Positions 45,730-54,710 of a stretch of 64,000 nucleotides of DNA are shown here, piece by piece (the stretch's first letter is position 1; the number at the start of each line of letters is the position of its first letter). The translations under genes were made by a program, and so were the position numbers. This stretch comes from Litoreibacter arenae DSM 19593 (GTDB lineage Bacteria; Pseudomonadota; Alphaproteobacteria; Rhodobacterales; Rhodobacteraceae): positions 310,001 to 374,000 of the forward strand of contig NZ_KE557314.1 in assembly GCF_000442275.2 (NCBI RefSeq). Direction: 5' to 3'. The notes under the pieces were generated by a model, which was given only the letters and a program-made list of their open reading frames with translations, had not been told where the DNA came from and did not search any database.

Positions 45730-47130
45730 ATGACCACCTATAACACAACCACCGACCCAATCTTGGAGAATAATATTCAAACTATCTGTCGGAGCGTCGC
45801 ACGCTGGTTCATTCGCAAAGACAATAAGTTCTATGATATCAACAGGCCGACTACGCCGCTCTCACGCCGCGACGTTGAGCAGATGATGATTCTGCGAATT
45901 AGAAACCATCACCCTGAGATCGAACCACCAAATAACCTGATCAAAGGCGTCTTTCGTCGGGCCATTGATGACTTGAGCACCCGTGAGGACCAATCCATTG
46001 CTGTCTGGGCAGGGGAGGTCAACTGCATCCCCGGAAACGCTGATCGACTCGTCTTCGGCGATGGAGCTGTCACGATCAATAGCTGGCATCAGCCCGCGTA
46101 TCGCTCGCTGCGGGTCAACGAGGCTGAGTATGGCATTGCCGATGAGTTCTTCGCCGCTATTTTCCCGCGAGCTGCCGAGCGCGAGATGTTCCTTAACTGG
46201 CTGGCGTGGTGCCTCCAGAACGAAAGCGATAAGCCGACTTGGGCCCCGCTGCTCTACTCTCGCAGCAAAGGAACCGGGAAGAGCACCCTCTGCCAGCTGC
46301 TGGCCTTGCTGTTCGGCGAGGATAACTCGGTCACTCAGAATAACGTCGATATGCTCACCAGCCGATTCAACATGACCGCGCTTCGAAGCAAGCTCGTGAT
46401 CTCCGAGGAACTCCAGCTTCGTCCGGGGTCTAGGCAGGCCACCATGCTTAAGAGCTATCTGACCGAGACGACGACCCTATCGGAGATGAAGGGGCGAGAG
46501 GCCGAGCGCGTAAAGCAGAGCTGTTGCTTCATCTTCACCACCAATCACCTCCCCACATGGATCGAAGAGGGTGATCGGCGGTTCTATGTCATCGAGGTCG
46601 ATCACGCCGGGCACGCCTCCGGTGAGAAGGCCTCTGAGTTCACGGCCCTGATCGCCGGCCTCTACGACTACATGGGCGACCCGGCGGACATCGCTAAGCT
46701 GCATGCTGCCCTGATGGCCCGCTCACTGCCCGACTCGTTCTCTGCCAAGTCACTGAACGTCTCGATCCAAGCCACACCAATCATGCTCCGGATTAATGCG
46801 GCCTCGGAGCGGACAGTTCTCACCTTGCTCGAGGAGGAACTGAACCGCCATGGACTGAAGGCGATGCCGGAGAGCAATCTCGCGGCGTTCATCTCGCAGT
46901 CGTTGAAGAGTTCGATCGGCCAGACCCGCCACCTGATGGCGGAACTCGGATGGACGAAGTTCAAGGTGAAGTGGGGAGGAGCAACCTTCTCCAAGGCACT
47001 CTGGGTTGCCCCTGAGTTCTCGGTCAATCAAGGATACCTGCAAGGGCCCGGCATGGAGCCCGTGAAGATCGACGACCACCTCAATAAGGCCATGCCTGAC
47101 GAGCTTAAGGGGATCGAATACATTGACTGA
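45730..47130 (+). CDS. Phage/satellite replication helicase (DUF5906/D5-like)
   Basis: 466 residues with GTGGAG upstream. SF3-like ATPase features: Walker A SRSKGTGKSTLCQ near residue 180, KLVISEELQL as Walker B region, and CCFIFTTNHLPTWIEEGDRRFYVIEV as sensor region. This is the pattern of primase-associated phage helicases (D5, NrS-1-like, DUF5906). The N-terminal 130 residues show no prim-pol motif, so the primase part is absent or elsewhere. The only full-length replication gene in the element. Confidence 0.82.
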   Translation: MTTYNTTTDPILENNIQTICRSVARWFIRKDNKFYDINRPTTPLSRRDVEQMMILRIRNHHPEIEPPNNLIKGVFRRAIDDLSTREDQSIAVWAGEVNCIPGNADRLVFGDGAVTINSWHQPAYRSLRVNEAEYGIADEFFAAIFPRAAEREMFLNWLAWCLQNESDKPTWAPLLYSRSKGTGKSTLCQLLALLFGEDNSVTQNNVDMLTSRFNMTALRSKLVISEELQLRPGSRQATMLKSYLTETTTLSEMKGREAERVKQSCCFIFTTNHLPTWIEEGDRRFYVIEVDHAGHASGEKASEFTALIAGLYDYMGDPADIAKLHAALMARSLPDSFSAKSLNVSIQATPIMLRINAASERTVLTLLEEELNRHGLKAMPESNLAAFISQSLKSSIGQTRHLMAELGWTKFKVKWGGATFSKALWVAPEFSVNQGYLQGPGMEPVKIDDHLNKAMPDELKGIEYID

Positions 47131-47491
47131 TTTTACCTATCAGGACGAAAGCCAGATATACCTCGAAAGAGTAATGGCAGAACACTATGAGGAGGCCCTT
47201 GCGAGGGCCGACTCTCTCATCAAGGACACGAGCGAGGACGAGAATGGCTGTCTGGTGACGGATACCACCTCGCCCCGCAAGACCCGTTTCAGGGGTCATC
47301 AACTACCCGCATATCGCTTCGTTTATTGCGTCTTGATGAAGGCCGTTATCGGGTCGAGTGAGGTGGTCCGGCATCGGTGCCATAACCGGCTCTGCGTGAA
47401 CCCCGCGCACCTCGTGGTCGGGTCCAAGGCCGATAACAAGCGTGACGACTGGGACTACTGGGCGAATGGGGTGGACTACGATTACCTCTAA
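47123..47491 (+). CDS. HNH endonuclease
   Basis: 122 residues from a TTG start overlapping the helicase end by 8 bases (AAGGGG upstream); an ATG at 47177 is an alternative. HNH zinc-finger-like core: VVRHRCHNRLCVNPAHLVVG followed by SKADNKRDD, typical of the HNH_3 homing/phage type. The N-terminal part (FTYQDESQIYLERVMAEHYEEALARA) is predicted helical. May nick or cleave DNA during element transfer or packaging. Confidence 0.82.
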   Translation: MTDFTYQDESQIYLERVMAEHYEEALARADSLIKDTSEDENGCLVTDTTSPRKTRFRGHQLPAYRFVYCVLMKAVIGSSEVVRHRCHNRLCVNPAHLVVGSKADNKRDDWDYWANGVDYDYL

Positions 47492-47519
47492 CCCGTGGTC
47501 GAGGCCTTCTGGAGGCTCT
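47279..47519 (+). repeat. Inverted repeat, right copy
   Basis: Plus-strand partner of 45286-45527. It runs past the HNH stop into about 25 bases that, in the other copy, belong to the recombinase gene, showing that the copy was made from DNA that already carried the HNH-recombinase junction. Confidence 0.8.
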
Positions 47520-47559
47520 CAGGGGCCTTCTGAGGGCACCCTCGGCACCCCTTTCGATC

Positions 47560-47583
47560 TGGGGCATTCCTTGGGGCACTTTC
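47560..47583. repeat. Right arm-type site
   Basis: Counterpart of 42302-42323 with the same TTCCTTGGGGCA core (47567-47578), 48 bases before the right direct repeat. Confidence 0.5.
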
Positions 47584-47630
47584 AGCGCACCCGTGGCCCG
47601 CAGGCCTGTTGTTCTATCAAGAAGAGGAGA

Positions 47631-47650
47631 GTTGGCTGGGATGGTAGGAT
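47631..47650. repeat. Right att-like direct repeat
   Basis: The 20-base copy at the 3' end of tRNA-Gln, identical to 42232-42251. Marks the tRNA-side junction of the element. Confidence 0.8.
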
Positions 47651-47707
47651 TCGAACCTACGATCTACTGTACCAAAAACAGTTGCCCTACCGCTAGGCCA
47701 CATCCCA
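47633..47707 (-). tRNA. tRNA-Gln (anticodon UUG)
   Basis: 75 bases including an encoded CCA. The acceptor stem TGGGATG/CATCCCA, D-arm GCCTAGCGGTAGGGC, anticodon arm ACTGT-TTTTGGT-ACAGT with UUG at positions 34-36, and T-arm GTAGGTTCGAATCCTAC are all well formed. It remains intact because the integrated element restored its 3' end. Confidence 0.95.
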
Positions 47708-47798
47708 ATACCGTTCTGTGATTTAATATCCCTTTCTTGATGCTGCAACCCCAAAATCGCGACTTGTGGCAATGCGGGGCGCCCTTTAGGTCATCCGC

Positions 47799-48974
47799 AT
47801 GGAAGCAGAGGTCGTAATTATTGGTGCAGGCGCCGCGGGCATGATGTGCGCGATCGAGGCAGCGCGACGCGGGCGATCTGTTGTGGTATTGGACCATGCG
47901 AAGGCCCCCGGCGAAAAGATTCGCATTTCGGGGGGTGGGCGATGCAATTTCACCAATCTCGACATCCAGCCCGACCGCTTCCTTTCGCAGAACCCGCGCT
48001 TTGCCCTATCGGCCCTCAAACGGTTTACGCAGTGGGATTTCATCGCCATGATCGACGCGGCGGGCATCCCTTGGCACGAGAAAACACTGGGCCAGTTGTT
48101 CTGCGACCGCTCTGCCAAGGACGTGATCGCGATGCTGCTGGGGCATATGCAAGACAGCGGCGCCCGATTGAAGCTGGACACCACCGTCACCGCAATCACC
48201 CGCCAGAACGCGCGGTTCCGGCTGGAAAGCTCTGGCGGCGTAATTCATTGCGACAGTCTCGTGATCGCCAGCGGTGGCAAGTCGATCCCGAAGATGGGGG
48301 CGACGGGCTTTGGCTACCGGATCGCAGAGCAGTTCGACCTGCCCCTGATCGAGACCCGACCGGCCCTCGTGCCGCTGACCTTCGCAGAGCAGGATCTGGA
48401 GCAGACGCGACCGCTCTCCGGCACCTCGGTTCAGGCGAGTGTGGCCTGCAATGGTGCCCGCTTTGCGGAGGGGCTGCTGTTTACCCATCGCGGCCTGTCC
48501 GGACCGTCCGTGTTGCAGATTTCGTCCTACTGGAAAGAGGGCGACTTGCTGGAAGTCGATCTGGCGGCAGGTGCCGACGTCTCGGCGGATCTGAAAGCGA
48601 TGCGGGCAGAAGCCGGACGCATGTCCATCAAGAACGCGCTGGCGCGGATCGTACCCGAAAAACTGGCGGCAGTTGTTGTTGCGGAAACCGGCCTGACGGG
48701 AAACCTTGCCGACCAGAACAACGCCGCGCTGGAGCGTCTCGCCAGCCGGGTTCATGCTTGGCAAATCAAGCCGGTCGGCTCCGAAGGGTACCGCACCGCC
48801 GAAGTGACCCTAGGCGGGGTCGATACCGACGCTCTGGACGCGCGAACCATGGAGGCCAAAGACGTCCCCGGCCTCTACTTCATCGGCGAGGTCGTCGACG
48901 TCACCGGCTGGCTGGGCGGCTACAATTTCCAGTGGGCCTGGTCGTCAGGCTGGGCCGCGGGACAGGTTGTCTAG
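47799..48974 (+). CDS. HI0933/BaiN-family NAD(P)/FAD flavoprotein
   Basis: 391 residues. FAD-binding VVIIGAGAAGMMCAIEAA, the family-specific ISGGGRCNFTNLD, and the C-terminal DVPGLYFIGEVVDVTGWLGGYNFQW. The reaction is not settled for most members; proposals include aminoacetone oxidation and reduction of conjugated double bonds. Convergent with kdsA, overlapping by 4 bases. First chromosomal gene after the tRNA. Confidence 0.9.
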   Translation: MEAEVVIIGAGAAGMMCAIEAARRGRSVVVLDHAKAPGEKIRISGGGRCNFTNLDIQPDRFLSQNPRFALSALKRFTQWDFIAMIDAAGIPWHEKTLGQLFCDRSAKDVIAMLLGHMQDSGARLKLDTTVTAITRQNARFRLESSGGVIHCDSLVIASGGKSIPKMGATGFGYRIAEQFDLPLIETRPALVPLTFAEQDLEQTRPLSGTSVQASVACNGARFAEGLLFTHRGLSGPSVLQISSYWKEGDLLEVDLAAGADVSADLKAMRAEAGRMSIKNALARIVPEKLAAVVVAETGLTGNLADQNNAALERLASRVHAWQIKPVGSEGYRTAEVTLGGVDTDALDARTMEAKDVPGLYFIGEVVDVTGWLGGYNFQWAWSSGWAAGQVV

Positions 48975-49804
48975 ACCCGGCAAGGGTCGGCTTTTGCCAA
49001 GGCGTCGAACTGCATCAGGCTTTTTACCAACGCCGGCATCTGATCCAGCGGGATCATATTCGGCCCGTCGGAGGGCGCGTTGTCGGGGTCTTCGTGGGTT
49101 TCGATAAACACACCCGCGATCCCAAGCGACACTGCCGCGCGGGCCATCACCGGTGCGAACTCCCGCTGCCCGCCGCTTGAGCCGCCCTGCCCGCCAGGTT
49201 GCTGCACCGAATGGGTGGCGTCCATGATGACGGGGTAGCCGGTCTTGGCCATCGTGGGCAGCGACCGCATGTCTGCGACCAGTGTGTTGTATCCGAAGGA
49301 CGCGCCGCGTTCGGTCAGCAGGATATTGGTGTTGCCGGTGCTTTCGACCTTGGAGACGACATTGGGCATGTCCCAAGGGGCCAGAAACTGGCCCTTCTTG
49401 ATGTTGACGACCGCGCCTGTTTCCCCGGCCGCAATCAGCAGGTCGGTCTGGCGGCTCAGGAAGGCGGGAATTTGCATCACGTCAACGGCCTGCGCAACCG
49501 CCACGCATTGCTCCGGCGCGTGAACGTCTGTCAGCGTCGCGCAGCCGATCTGGGCGCGCACCTCGTCCATGACCCACAGACCCTTGTCGATGCCAAGCCC
49601 GCGCTTGCCCGACAGCGATGTCCGGTTGGCCTTGTCGTAGCTGGCTTTGAACACATAGCCCGCCCCTGCATCGGCACAGGCCTTCGCCATGGCCTCGGCG
49701 ATCATCAGGGCGTGGTCGAGCCCCTCTAGCTGGCACGGGCCGGCGATCACGGTGAGTGGCAGATCATTGCTGCACTCAAGCGCGCCAATACGGATTGTCT
49801 TCAT
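48971..49804 (-). CDS. kdsA: 3-deoxy-8-phosphooctulonate synthase
   Basis: 277 residues. VIAGPCQLEGLDHALMIAE, FKASYDKANRTSLSG, LTDVHAPEQC, KKGQFLAPWDM and MDATHSVQQPGGQGG are diagnostic. Condenses arabinose-5-phosphate and phosphoenolpyruvate to Kdo-8-phosphate for LPS core and, in this setting, capsule linkers. Follows kpsE by 4 bases in the same operon. Confidence 0.96.
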   Translation of the reverse strand: MKTIRIGALECSNDLPLTVIAGPCQLEGLDHALMIAEAMAKACADAGAGYVFKASYDKANRTSLSGKRGLGIDKGLWVMDEVRAQIGCATLTDVHAPEQCVAVAQAVDVMQIPAFLSRQTDLLIAAGETGAVVNIKKGQFLAPWDMPNVVSKVESTGNTNILLTERGASFGYNTLVADMRSLPTMAKTGYPVIMDATHSVQQPGGQGGSSGGQREFAPVMARAAVSLGIAGVFIETHEDPDNAPSDGPNMIPLDQMPALVKSLMQFDALAKADPCRV

Positions 49805-49808
49805 GGGG

Positions 49809-51479
49809 TTACACCTGTTCGCGGAGGATGGAAGCAGTCAGCGAGACCATCAGGTATATGCCAGAGAAGATCAAGAACGCCAGAAGAGTGTTCTCAAAGG
49901 CGCGGGGGTAAGTCGGCTCGTCCGGTGCAACGGGGGTAACACCCACGGAGAGGTAGCGAACCTGCCGGTTCGCCTCCAACCGCGCCGCCTCGAACTGGCC
50001 CTCGGCCGCAGCCAGGAATTCCTGCCGCATCGCCAGATCACCTTGCGCCACCATCAATTCGCCCGAGATACGGGCAAGCGAGCCGGTGTTTGCGTTGCTC
50101 TCCGTCAGCTGTGCGCGGTATTCGTCAATCAGCTTTTGAAGCTCTGAAATCTTGTTCTCGGATGCGCTGACCTTCGCCTCGTTGGGGCGGGGGTTTGCCA
50201 GAAACTGTTGTAGCGAAATCCGCTCGGTCAGCAGTTCGCTTTCCAACTGCGTGATCTGGCCAAAGATGGCCTGCACTTCGCTTTCGGGGCTGAGAACCCC
50301 CAGTTTTTCCTGAAGCTCCACGATGCGGTCCTGCGCCTCGCGCATTTTCACCTCGGCCTCGGCACGGCTTTCAAGGGCACCCTGCATCTGGTCGCCGCGC
50401 AGGCGGGAGGTCAGCTGGTCCACGCGCTCTTCTGCGTAGCTGATGAGCTTTTTGGAGAAGGCAGCGGATGTCTCGGGGTCAGCGGCGCTGACCTCCATCT
50501 TGATGACGCCTTCGGCAGGGTCATACCCGATCCGCACATGCTTTTTGTAAAGCGAATAGGCTGCCTCGTTGGTGCTGTCCTGCTCGATGCGCTGAAGCGC
50601 GTCTATGCTGGGCTGGGAGAAATGGGTCTTGAATCCCTCGTCCTCGTTCAACCGCACCATGGCGTCGCGCGATTGCAGATAGCCCTGCACGGTGATGCTG
50701 TCTTGAGACGTCGCCAGCCCCGTGCCCGAAAACAACCCCCCCAGCTGGCCTGCGGACGATGGCTCGGCGGTCTGGATGATGAACTCCGACTTCGTCGCAT
50801 ACATCGGTGTGGCGACTACGTAGTAATAGTAGCCGGCCACGAATGTGGGCAGCAGCACAAACACCATCATGCGGATCGCCAGAAGCGTGGCACGGCGACG
50901 GCGGCGCTTTGCGATGTCGCGCTGGATCGCCATGATCTCCGTCGCGCGGCGATCCTCGGTAATCACCTCGGTCGATGGCAGGGACGGCTTTGCCGTCACG
51001 GTGGACGGCAGTTGCGGCTTGGCCTCTGCATCGTCTTCCGGCTTGTTCTTGTCGGGAACCACCAGTTCCAGCATGTTGGAGCGCTTGAACGGGTCGATGC
51101 CCTTTTCCCGCAAGAGTCGCACCGCGTCATAGTCGGATACCGGCGCGAGCCCCTGCTTCTGCGCCACACGCCGCGCCATGCGCAATTGACGACCCGTCAG
51201 CCCTTCACGCCGGATCGCGTCGATGGCTTCCGCCGGGCTTTGCGGCTTCGCTGCGCCCTCTTTCGCCTTATCTTGCGGGCGAAAATCCTGAGTGCCGAAA
51301 CCGTCATCGGTGCCGGTGGCGAACATCATCTGTTTTTTCTGCAAAACATCAGACACCGCCGCCTTCGTGGCATCGACCTTTTGCGTCGACGAAGCTTTTG
51401 CATCACCGGAACTGACCGGAGAAGCAATGCTGTCGGTGCGCCGGATGCGGTACTTTTTAGCTTTGGGTTTCGTAGTCAT
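49809..51479 (-). CDS. kpsE: Capsule polysaccharide export inner-membrane protein (KpsE type)
   Basis: 556 residues. A long, charged cytoplasmic N-terminus (about 190 residues) precedes the first span (LLAIRMMVFVLLPTFVAGYYYYVV). A periplasmic domain with a coiled coil (about 360-470) follows, then a C-terminal span (AFENTLLAFLIFSGIYLMVSL). This matches the polysaccharide co-polymerase KpsE/CtrB/BexC, which links the ABC exporter to the outer-membrane channel. Overlaps kpsT by 23 bases. The N-terminal extension is longer than in enteric KpsE. Confidence 0.87.
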   Translation of the reverse strand: MTTKPKAKKYRIRRTDSIASPVSSGDAKASSTQKVDATKAAVSDVLQKKQMMFATGTDDGFGTQDFRPQDKAKEGAAKPQSPAEAIDAIRREGLTGRQLRMARRVAQKQGLAPVSDYDAVRLLREKGIDPFKRSNMLELVVPDKNKPEDDAEAKPQLPSTVTAKPSLPSTEVITEDRRATEIMAIQRDIAKRRRRRATLLAIRMMVFVLLPTFVAGYYYYVVATPMYATKSEFIIQTAEPSSAGQLGGLFSGTGLATSQDSITVQGYLQSRDAMVRLNEDEGFKTHFSQPSIDALQRIEQDSTNEAAYSLYKKHVRIGYDPAEGVIKMEVSAADPETSAAFSKKLISYAEERVDQLTSRLRGDQMQGALESRAEAEVKMREAQDRIVELQEKLGVLSPESEVQAIFGQITQLESELLTERISLQQFLANPRPNEAKVSASENKISELQKLIDEYRAQLTESNANTGSLARISGELMVAQGDLAMRQEFLAAAEGQFEAARLEANRQVRYLSVGVTPVAPDEPTYPRAFENTLLAFLIFSGIYLMVSLTASILREQV

Positions 51480-52116
51480 ACATTCGTTTCGCTTCTTCCA
51501 GTGTGTCGAACATGACCAGCTTGCCCTTGCTCAGGACCGCCGCAGAGCGACAAAATTTCTCCAGCGTTTCCGCTTGGTGCGATACCACGATGACCGTGGC
51601 CTGTTTCAATCGGTCTCTCAGGATGGAGCCCGCCTTGCGGTTGAACTCTACATCCGTTGTCGCAGGCATCCCCTCGTCGATAAGGTAGATGTCGAATTCC
51701 AACGCCAGCATAAGCGCGAAGGTGAACCGCGCCTTCATGCCCTGCGAATAGGTGCCCACCGGCATGTCAAAGTATTCTTCCAGCCCGCACAGGTAGCGGC
51801 AGAAGGCCTCGATATAGTCCGGGTCCAGCGAATACAGCTTGGCGATGTAGCGCGCATTTTCGCGGGCCGTGTGCTTTGGCACCACCCCGCCCATGAAGCC
51901 CAAGGGGAAAGAGATGCGGGACGTGCGGATGATCTCGCCCTCGTCGGGCTTCTCCAGCCCTGCCATCATGTTGATGATCGTGGTCTTCCCAGTGCCGTTG
52001 GGGGCCAGAATGCCGATGGAGTGGCCCAATTCCACGCGAAAAGAGGCGCGATCAAGGATCACCTTGCGCTGCGTGCCGGTCCAGAAGGACTTGCTGACCT
52101 CTTGAAACTCTATCAT
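51457..52116 (-). CDS. kpsT: Capsule ABC exporter ATPase
   Basis: 219 residues. Walker A GILAPNGTGKTT, signature TYSQGMKARF, Walker B FDIYLIDEG, H-loop VVSHQAE. The FPLGFMGGV and DYIEAFC features fit KpsT/CtrD-type exporters. The membrane partner KpsM is not adjacent; upstream is a 200-base gap and then nhaA. First gene of kpsT-kpsE-kdsA. Confidence 0.92.
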   Translation of the reverse strand: MIEFQEVSKSFWTGTQRKVILDRASFRVELGHSIGILAPNGTGKTTIINMMAGLEKPDEGEIIRTSRISFPLGFMGGVVPKHTARENARYIAKLYSLDPDYIEAFCRYLCGLEEYFDMPVGTYSQGMKARFTFALMLALEFDIYLIDEGMPATTDVEFNRKAGSILRDRLKQATVIVVSHQAETLEKFCRSAAVLSKGKLVMFDTLEEAKRMYDYETQS

Positions 52117-52316
52117 CTCCGGGGAAACCCCAAACCTTTACTCGTCCGCATGCCCGTTGCAGATCAATGGGTGCATTCACGGCACCCGTTAAGACGCCAT
52201 TATGTGGGAACAGGGCAACCCAATTCAACGTTATAACCGTGAAGATGGCATGAATCGGCTCATAGCGCACGATTTGTCGCGCAATCGGGCAAGGCGAACT
52301 CGCGTTTTCAACGCAC

Positions 52317-53615
52317 CTAACTGTGCTGCTTCTGAACGCGGCAGAGCTTGGCGACCGTAACCGAGACTACCAGAGCGACAAAGGAGAACAACGCGCCCAT
52401 CTTCGCGGCATCCTGCACGGGGCCAGGATCAAACGCAACCGACGCCACGAACAAAGACACCGTGAAGCCAATTGAGGCGACGCAGCCGATCACCACCAGA
52501 TCGACGATCCGCATGCCCTTCGGAATGCCGAACCCCAACGGCCTGGCGGCGATCCAGCCGAACAGGAAAATGCCGACCGGCTTGCCGATCAGCAACGCAG
52601 CAAGCACAAGCCATGTCGCGGCACCAATGGAGCTGAATTCCATCCCCGCATTCAGCAGCCCGAACAGGAACAGGATAATCTCGACCGGATGCTTCAACGC
52701 ATTTTGCATCTGGTTAAGAAGGTCGGTCAGATACTGCTCCGCTTCGGAGAAGATGCCGAACGCCCGGTCGGCATGGGGGATGGTCGGCACGATCGGCAGC
52801 AGGCCAAGGGCGGGGTTCAGGCCGCTCTCCGCGAAGCCATACCAGCTGATACAGCCCGCGATCAGGTAGGGAAAGAAGTGCAACTTGGTGCGCATAAAGG
52901 TAGATGCGGGGCGCATCTGATTGCCCCGATCCAGCTTGCGGGGCAGCCAGTTGGCCAGCACGAAGACCGCGACAGCGGCCGCGACCGACAGCAGCAGCCA
53001 TTCCGGCTCGACCGCGCCCGACGGGTAGAATATCGCAACGATGACCAAGGCCGCCGCATCGTCTGCAATCGCCAGAAGCAGCAGGAACCGCACTGCAGGA
53101 TGGCCCGCACCGAAGATCACCCGGCCCACCAGATAGCTGAACGCAATATCCGTCGCAGTCGGAATGGCCCAGCCATTGGCCAGAGCGCTGTAGGTGTCCG
53201 ATCCCATGACAGAGGCCAGCCCAAGATAAACCACGATCGGCCCCAAGATGCCGCCTGCCGTCGCGAAAAGTGGCGTCGCCGCCTTTTTGCCGCGCAACGC
53301 ACCGTTCTTGAGGATCACGGCCTCCCAGACCTCCTTCGCAGCCACCGCGAAGAACAGCGCCATGAGAACGCCATTTACAAGGTAGTGCGGGCTGAGAACC
53401 TTGGTGATGTCACCGACCTCGTACCTCTCGAAGCCCTCGCCGTAGGACTGGGTCCAGTAGGAATAATCCAGACCGATCAGGTCATTGAACCACAGGGGAT
53501 GCTGGACGAAATGATGGTAGCCGATGGGGTCGGTATTCGCCCAGAACATCGCGGTCACAGCGCCGACGATCAGCAGCAGCGAGTAATTGGTGACGAAATC
53601 CCAGACGCGATACAT
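52317..53615 (-). CDS. nhaA: Na+/H+ antiporter NhaA
   Basis: 432 residues, about 12 spans. Family motifs: IPTATDIAFS with the essential Asp, and LAIADDAAALVIVAIFY with the Asp pair. The N-terminal part between residues 35 and 75 (a region with HHFVQHPLWFND and the following loop) is longer than in the E. coli protein. Exports sodium at alkaline pH or high salt, consistent with a marine habitat. Confidence 0.93.
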   Translation of the reverse strand: MYRVWDFVTNYSLLLIVGAVTAMFWANTDPIGYHHFVQHPLWFNDLIGLDYSYWTQSYGEGFERYEVGDITKVLSPHYLVNGVLMALFFAVAAKEVWEAVILKNGALRGKKAATPLFATAGGILGPIVVYLGLASVMGSDTYSALANGWAIPTATDIAFSYLVGRVIFGAGHPAVRFLLLLAIADDAAALVIVAIFYPSGAVEPEWLLLSVAAAVAVFVLANWLPRKLDRGNQMRPASTFMRTKLHFFPYLIAGCISWYGFAESGLNPALGLLPIVPTIPHADRAFGIFSEAEQYLTDLLNQMQNALKHPVEIILFLFGLLNAGMEFSSIGAATWLVLAALLIGKPVGIFLFGWIAARPLGFGIPKGMRIVDLVVIGCVASIGFTVSLFVASVAFDPGPVQDAAKMGALFSFVALVVSVTVAKLCRVQKQHS

Positions 53616-53681
53616 GCCGCCCCCTTGCTCTTGGCCTCTTTCACGCGGGGTTAAAGCAATCAGGGCGGCGGAGCAATCGCG

Positions 53682-54710
53682 TCAGGCGATGAGGTTCCAG
53701 ATCGTCCCCGCAATGACACTGCCGACGAAGGCGAAGGCGAGATAGGCGAAGAACACCCTCGGTTTGACCAGCGCCCAAACGGCGACGGCCGCAGGAATGC
53801 AGCTGACCCCCCCTGCCAGCATGAACGACATGGCCGCACCGTTGCTCATACCCTGAGCCAAAAGCGCGTCCACCAGCGGAACCGCTGCGTAGCCGTTCAG
53901 GTAGGCAGGTGCCCCCACCAAGGCACCAAGGATGATCGGGCCTATCCCCGCCCCGCCCAGCACCGAGGACACCAGATCCGCTGGCACGTAGCGCAGCATG
54001 ATATGTTCCAGCAGGTAGGCGAGGAACAGCCACTTGGCGAGGAAGGCCAGATTGTCGAAGGCGGCCGTCTTGAACACGGCGACGCGCTTGGGCTCCTGCC
54101 AGAAGCGCCAGTTTGGCGTTCCCTTGAACGGTGAGCCGCACCCGCAGCCCCCTTGCGTCACTCCGCGCAACGGATCGGCAAACAGCGCGCTTCTGGCCAG
54201 CATCATGGTTGCGAACCCGCCGAAGAGGCCCAGACCGATGGCCGACAGGGTTTTCGCCAGCGCGAAATCAAAACCCAACGTTCCGGAGGTAATCAGAAAC
54301 ATCGCCGGGTCCATCAGCGGCGACGCCAGCCAGAAGGCCATGACCGCTGAAAGCGGCACGCCCGCCACCAGCAGCGCCGCGATAAAGGGGATCACCTCGC
54401 AGGAGCAGAACGGCGCAAGCCCGCCCAGTGCGGCGGCAAGAAAGATCATGCGGGTTTCGCGCCCCTTGAAGGCCTCGGCCACCACCGCCTCCGCGCCCGT
54501 GGCTTTCAGGTAGCCAATGGCCAGCACGGCGAAGATGATGAAGATTGCGGTGTGCCCCAGCGATTGCAGCGTGCCGATCAGGATCGGTAGCGCCTCCGTC
54601 CGGTCGAACAACAGAACCAGCGCCAGTATCACCGCGCTGGCGAGCCAGACCTTGGGCAGCTTGCTCCACGGGGCGGGTGTCGAGGTCTGGGTCAGGTCAG
54701 CCATGCTCAT
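53682..54710 (-). CDS. PF03773-type permease (SO_0444/ArsP-like)
   Basis: 342 residues from ATG at 54710 with GAGG upstream; overlaps the arsR stop by 14 bases. About eight to ten spans, with the hallmark APFCSCEVIPFIAALL in the first half and GGVSCIPAAVAVWAL in the second, and a Cys-rich loop TQGGCGCGSPF. Members export organoarsenicals or metals; the CGCG loop suggests metal binding. Controlled with the ArsR gene. Confidence 0.87.
   Translation of the reverse strand: MSMADLTQTSTPAPWSKLPKVWLASAVILALVLLFDRTEALPILIGTLQSLGHTAIFIIFAVLAIGYLKATGAEAVVAEAFKGRETRMIFLAAALGGLAPFCSCEVIPFIAALLVAGVPLSAVMAFWLASPLMDPAMFLITSGTLGFDFALAKTLSAIGLGLFGGFATMMLARSALFADPLRGVTQGGCGCGSPFKGTPNWRFWQEPKRVAVFKTAAFDNLAFLAKWLFLAYLLEHIMLRYVPADLVSSVLGGAGIGPIILGALVGAPAYLNGYAAVPLVDALLAQGMSNGAAMSFMLAGGVSCIPAAVAVWALVKPRVFFAYLAFAFVGSVIAGTIWNLIA

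Larger units (their letters stand above)
42232..47650. mobile_element. tRNA-Gln-associated integrated element, about 5.4 kb
   Basis: Bounded by identical 20-bp direct repeats (42232-42251 and 47631-47650); the right copy is the 3' end of tRNA-Gln. About 50 bases inside each repeat is a related double motif (TTCCTTGGGGCA, 42309-42320 and 47567-47578), as expected for recombinase arm sites. Contents: iteron-like repeats, a VPLPA-CTERM protein gene with an amber codon, a truncated tyrosine recombinase, a replication-type helicase, HNH sequences in inverted orientation. No capsid, terminase or full integrase is visible, so it looks like a decayed satellite-type element. Confidence 0.72.

Noticed and set aside
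52689-53654. A 321-codon plus-strand frame
   Set aside because: Antisense to nhaA and without family features.
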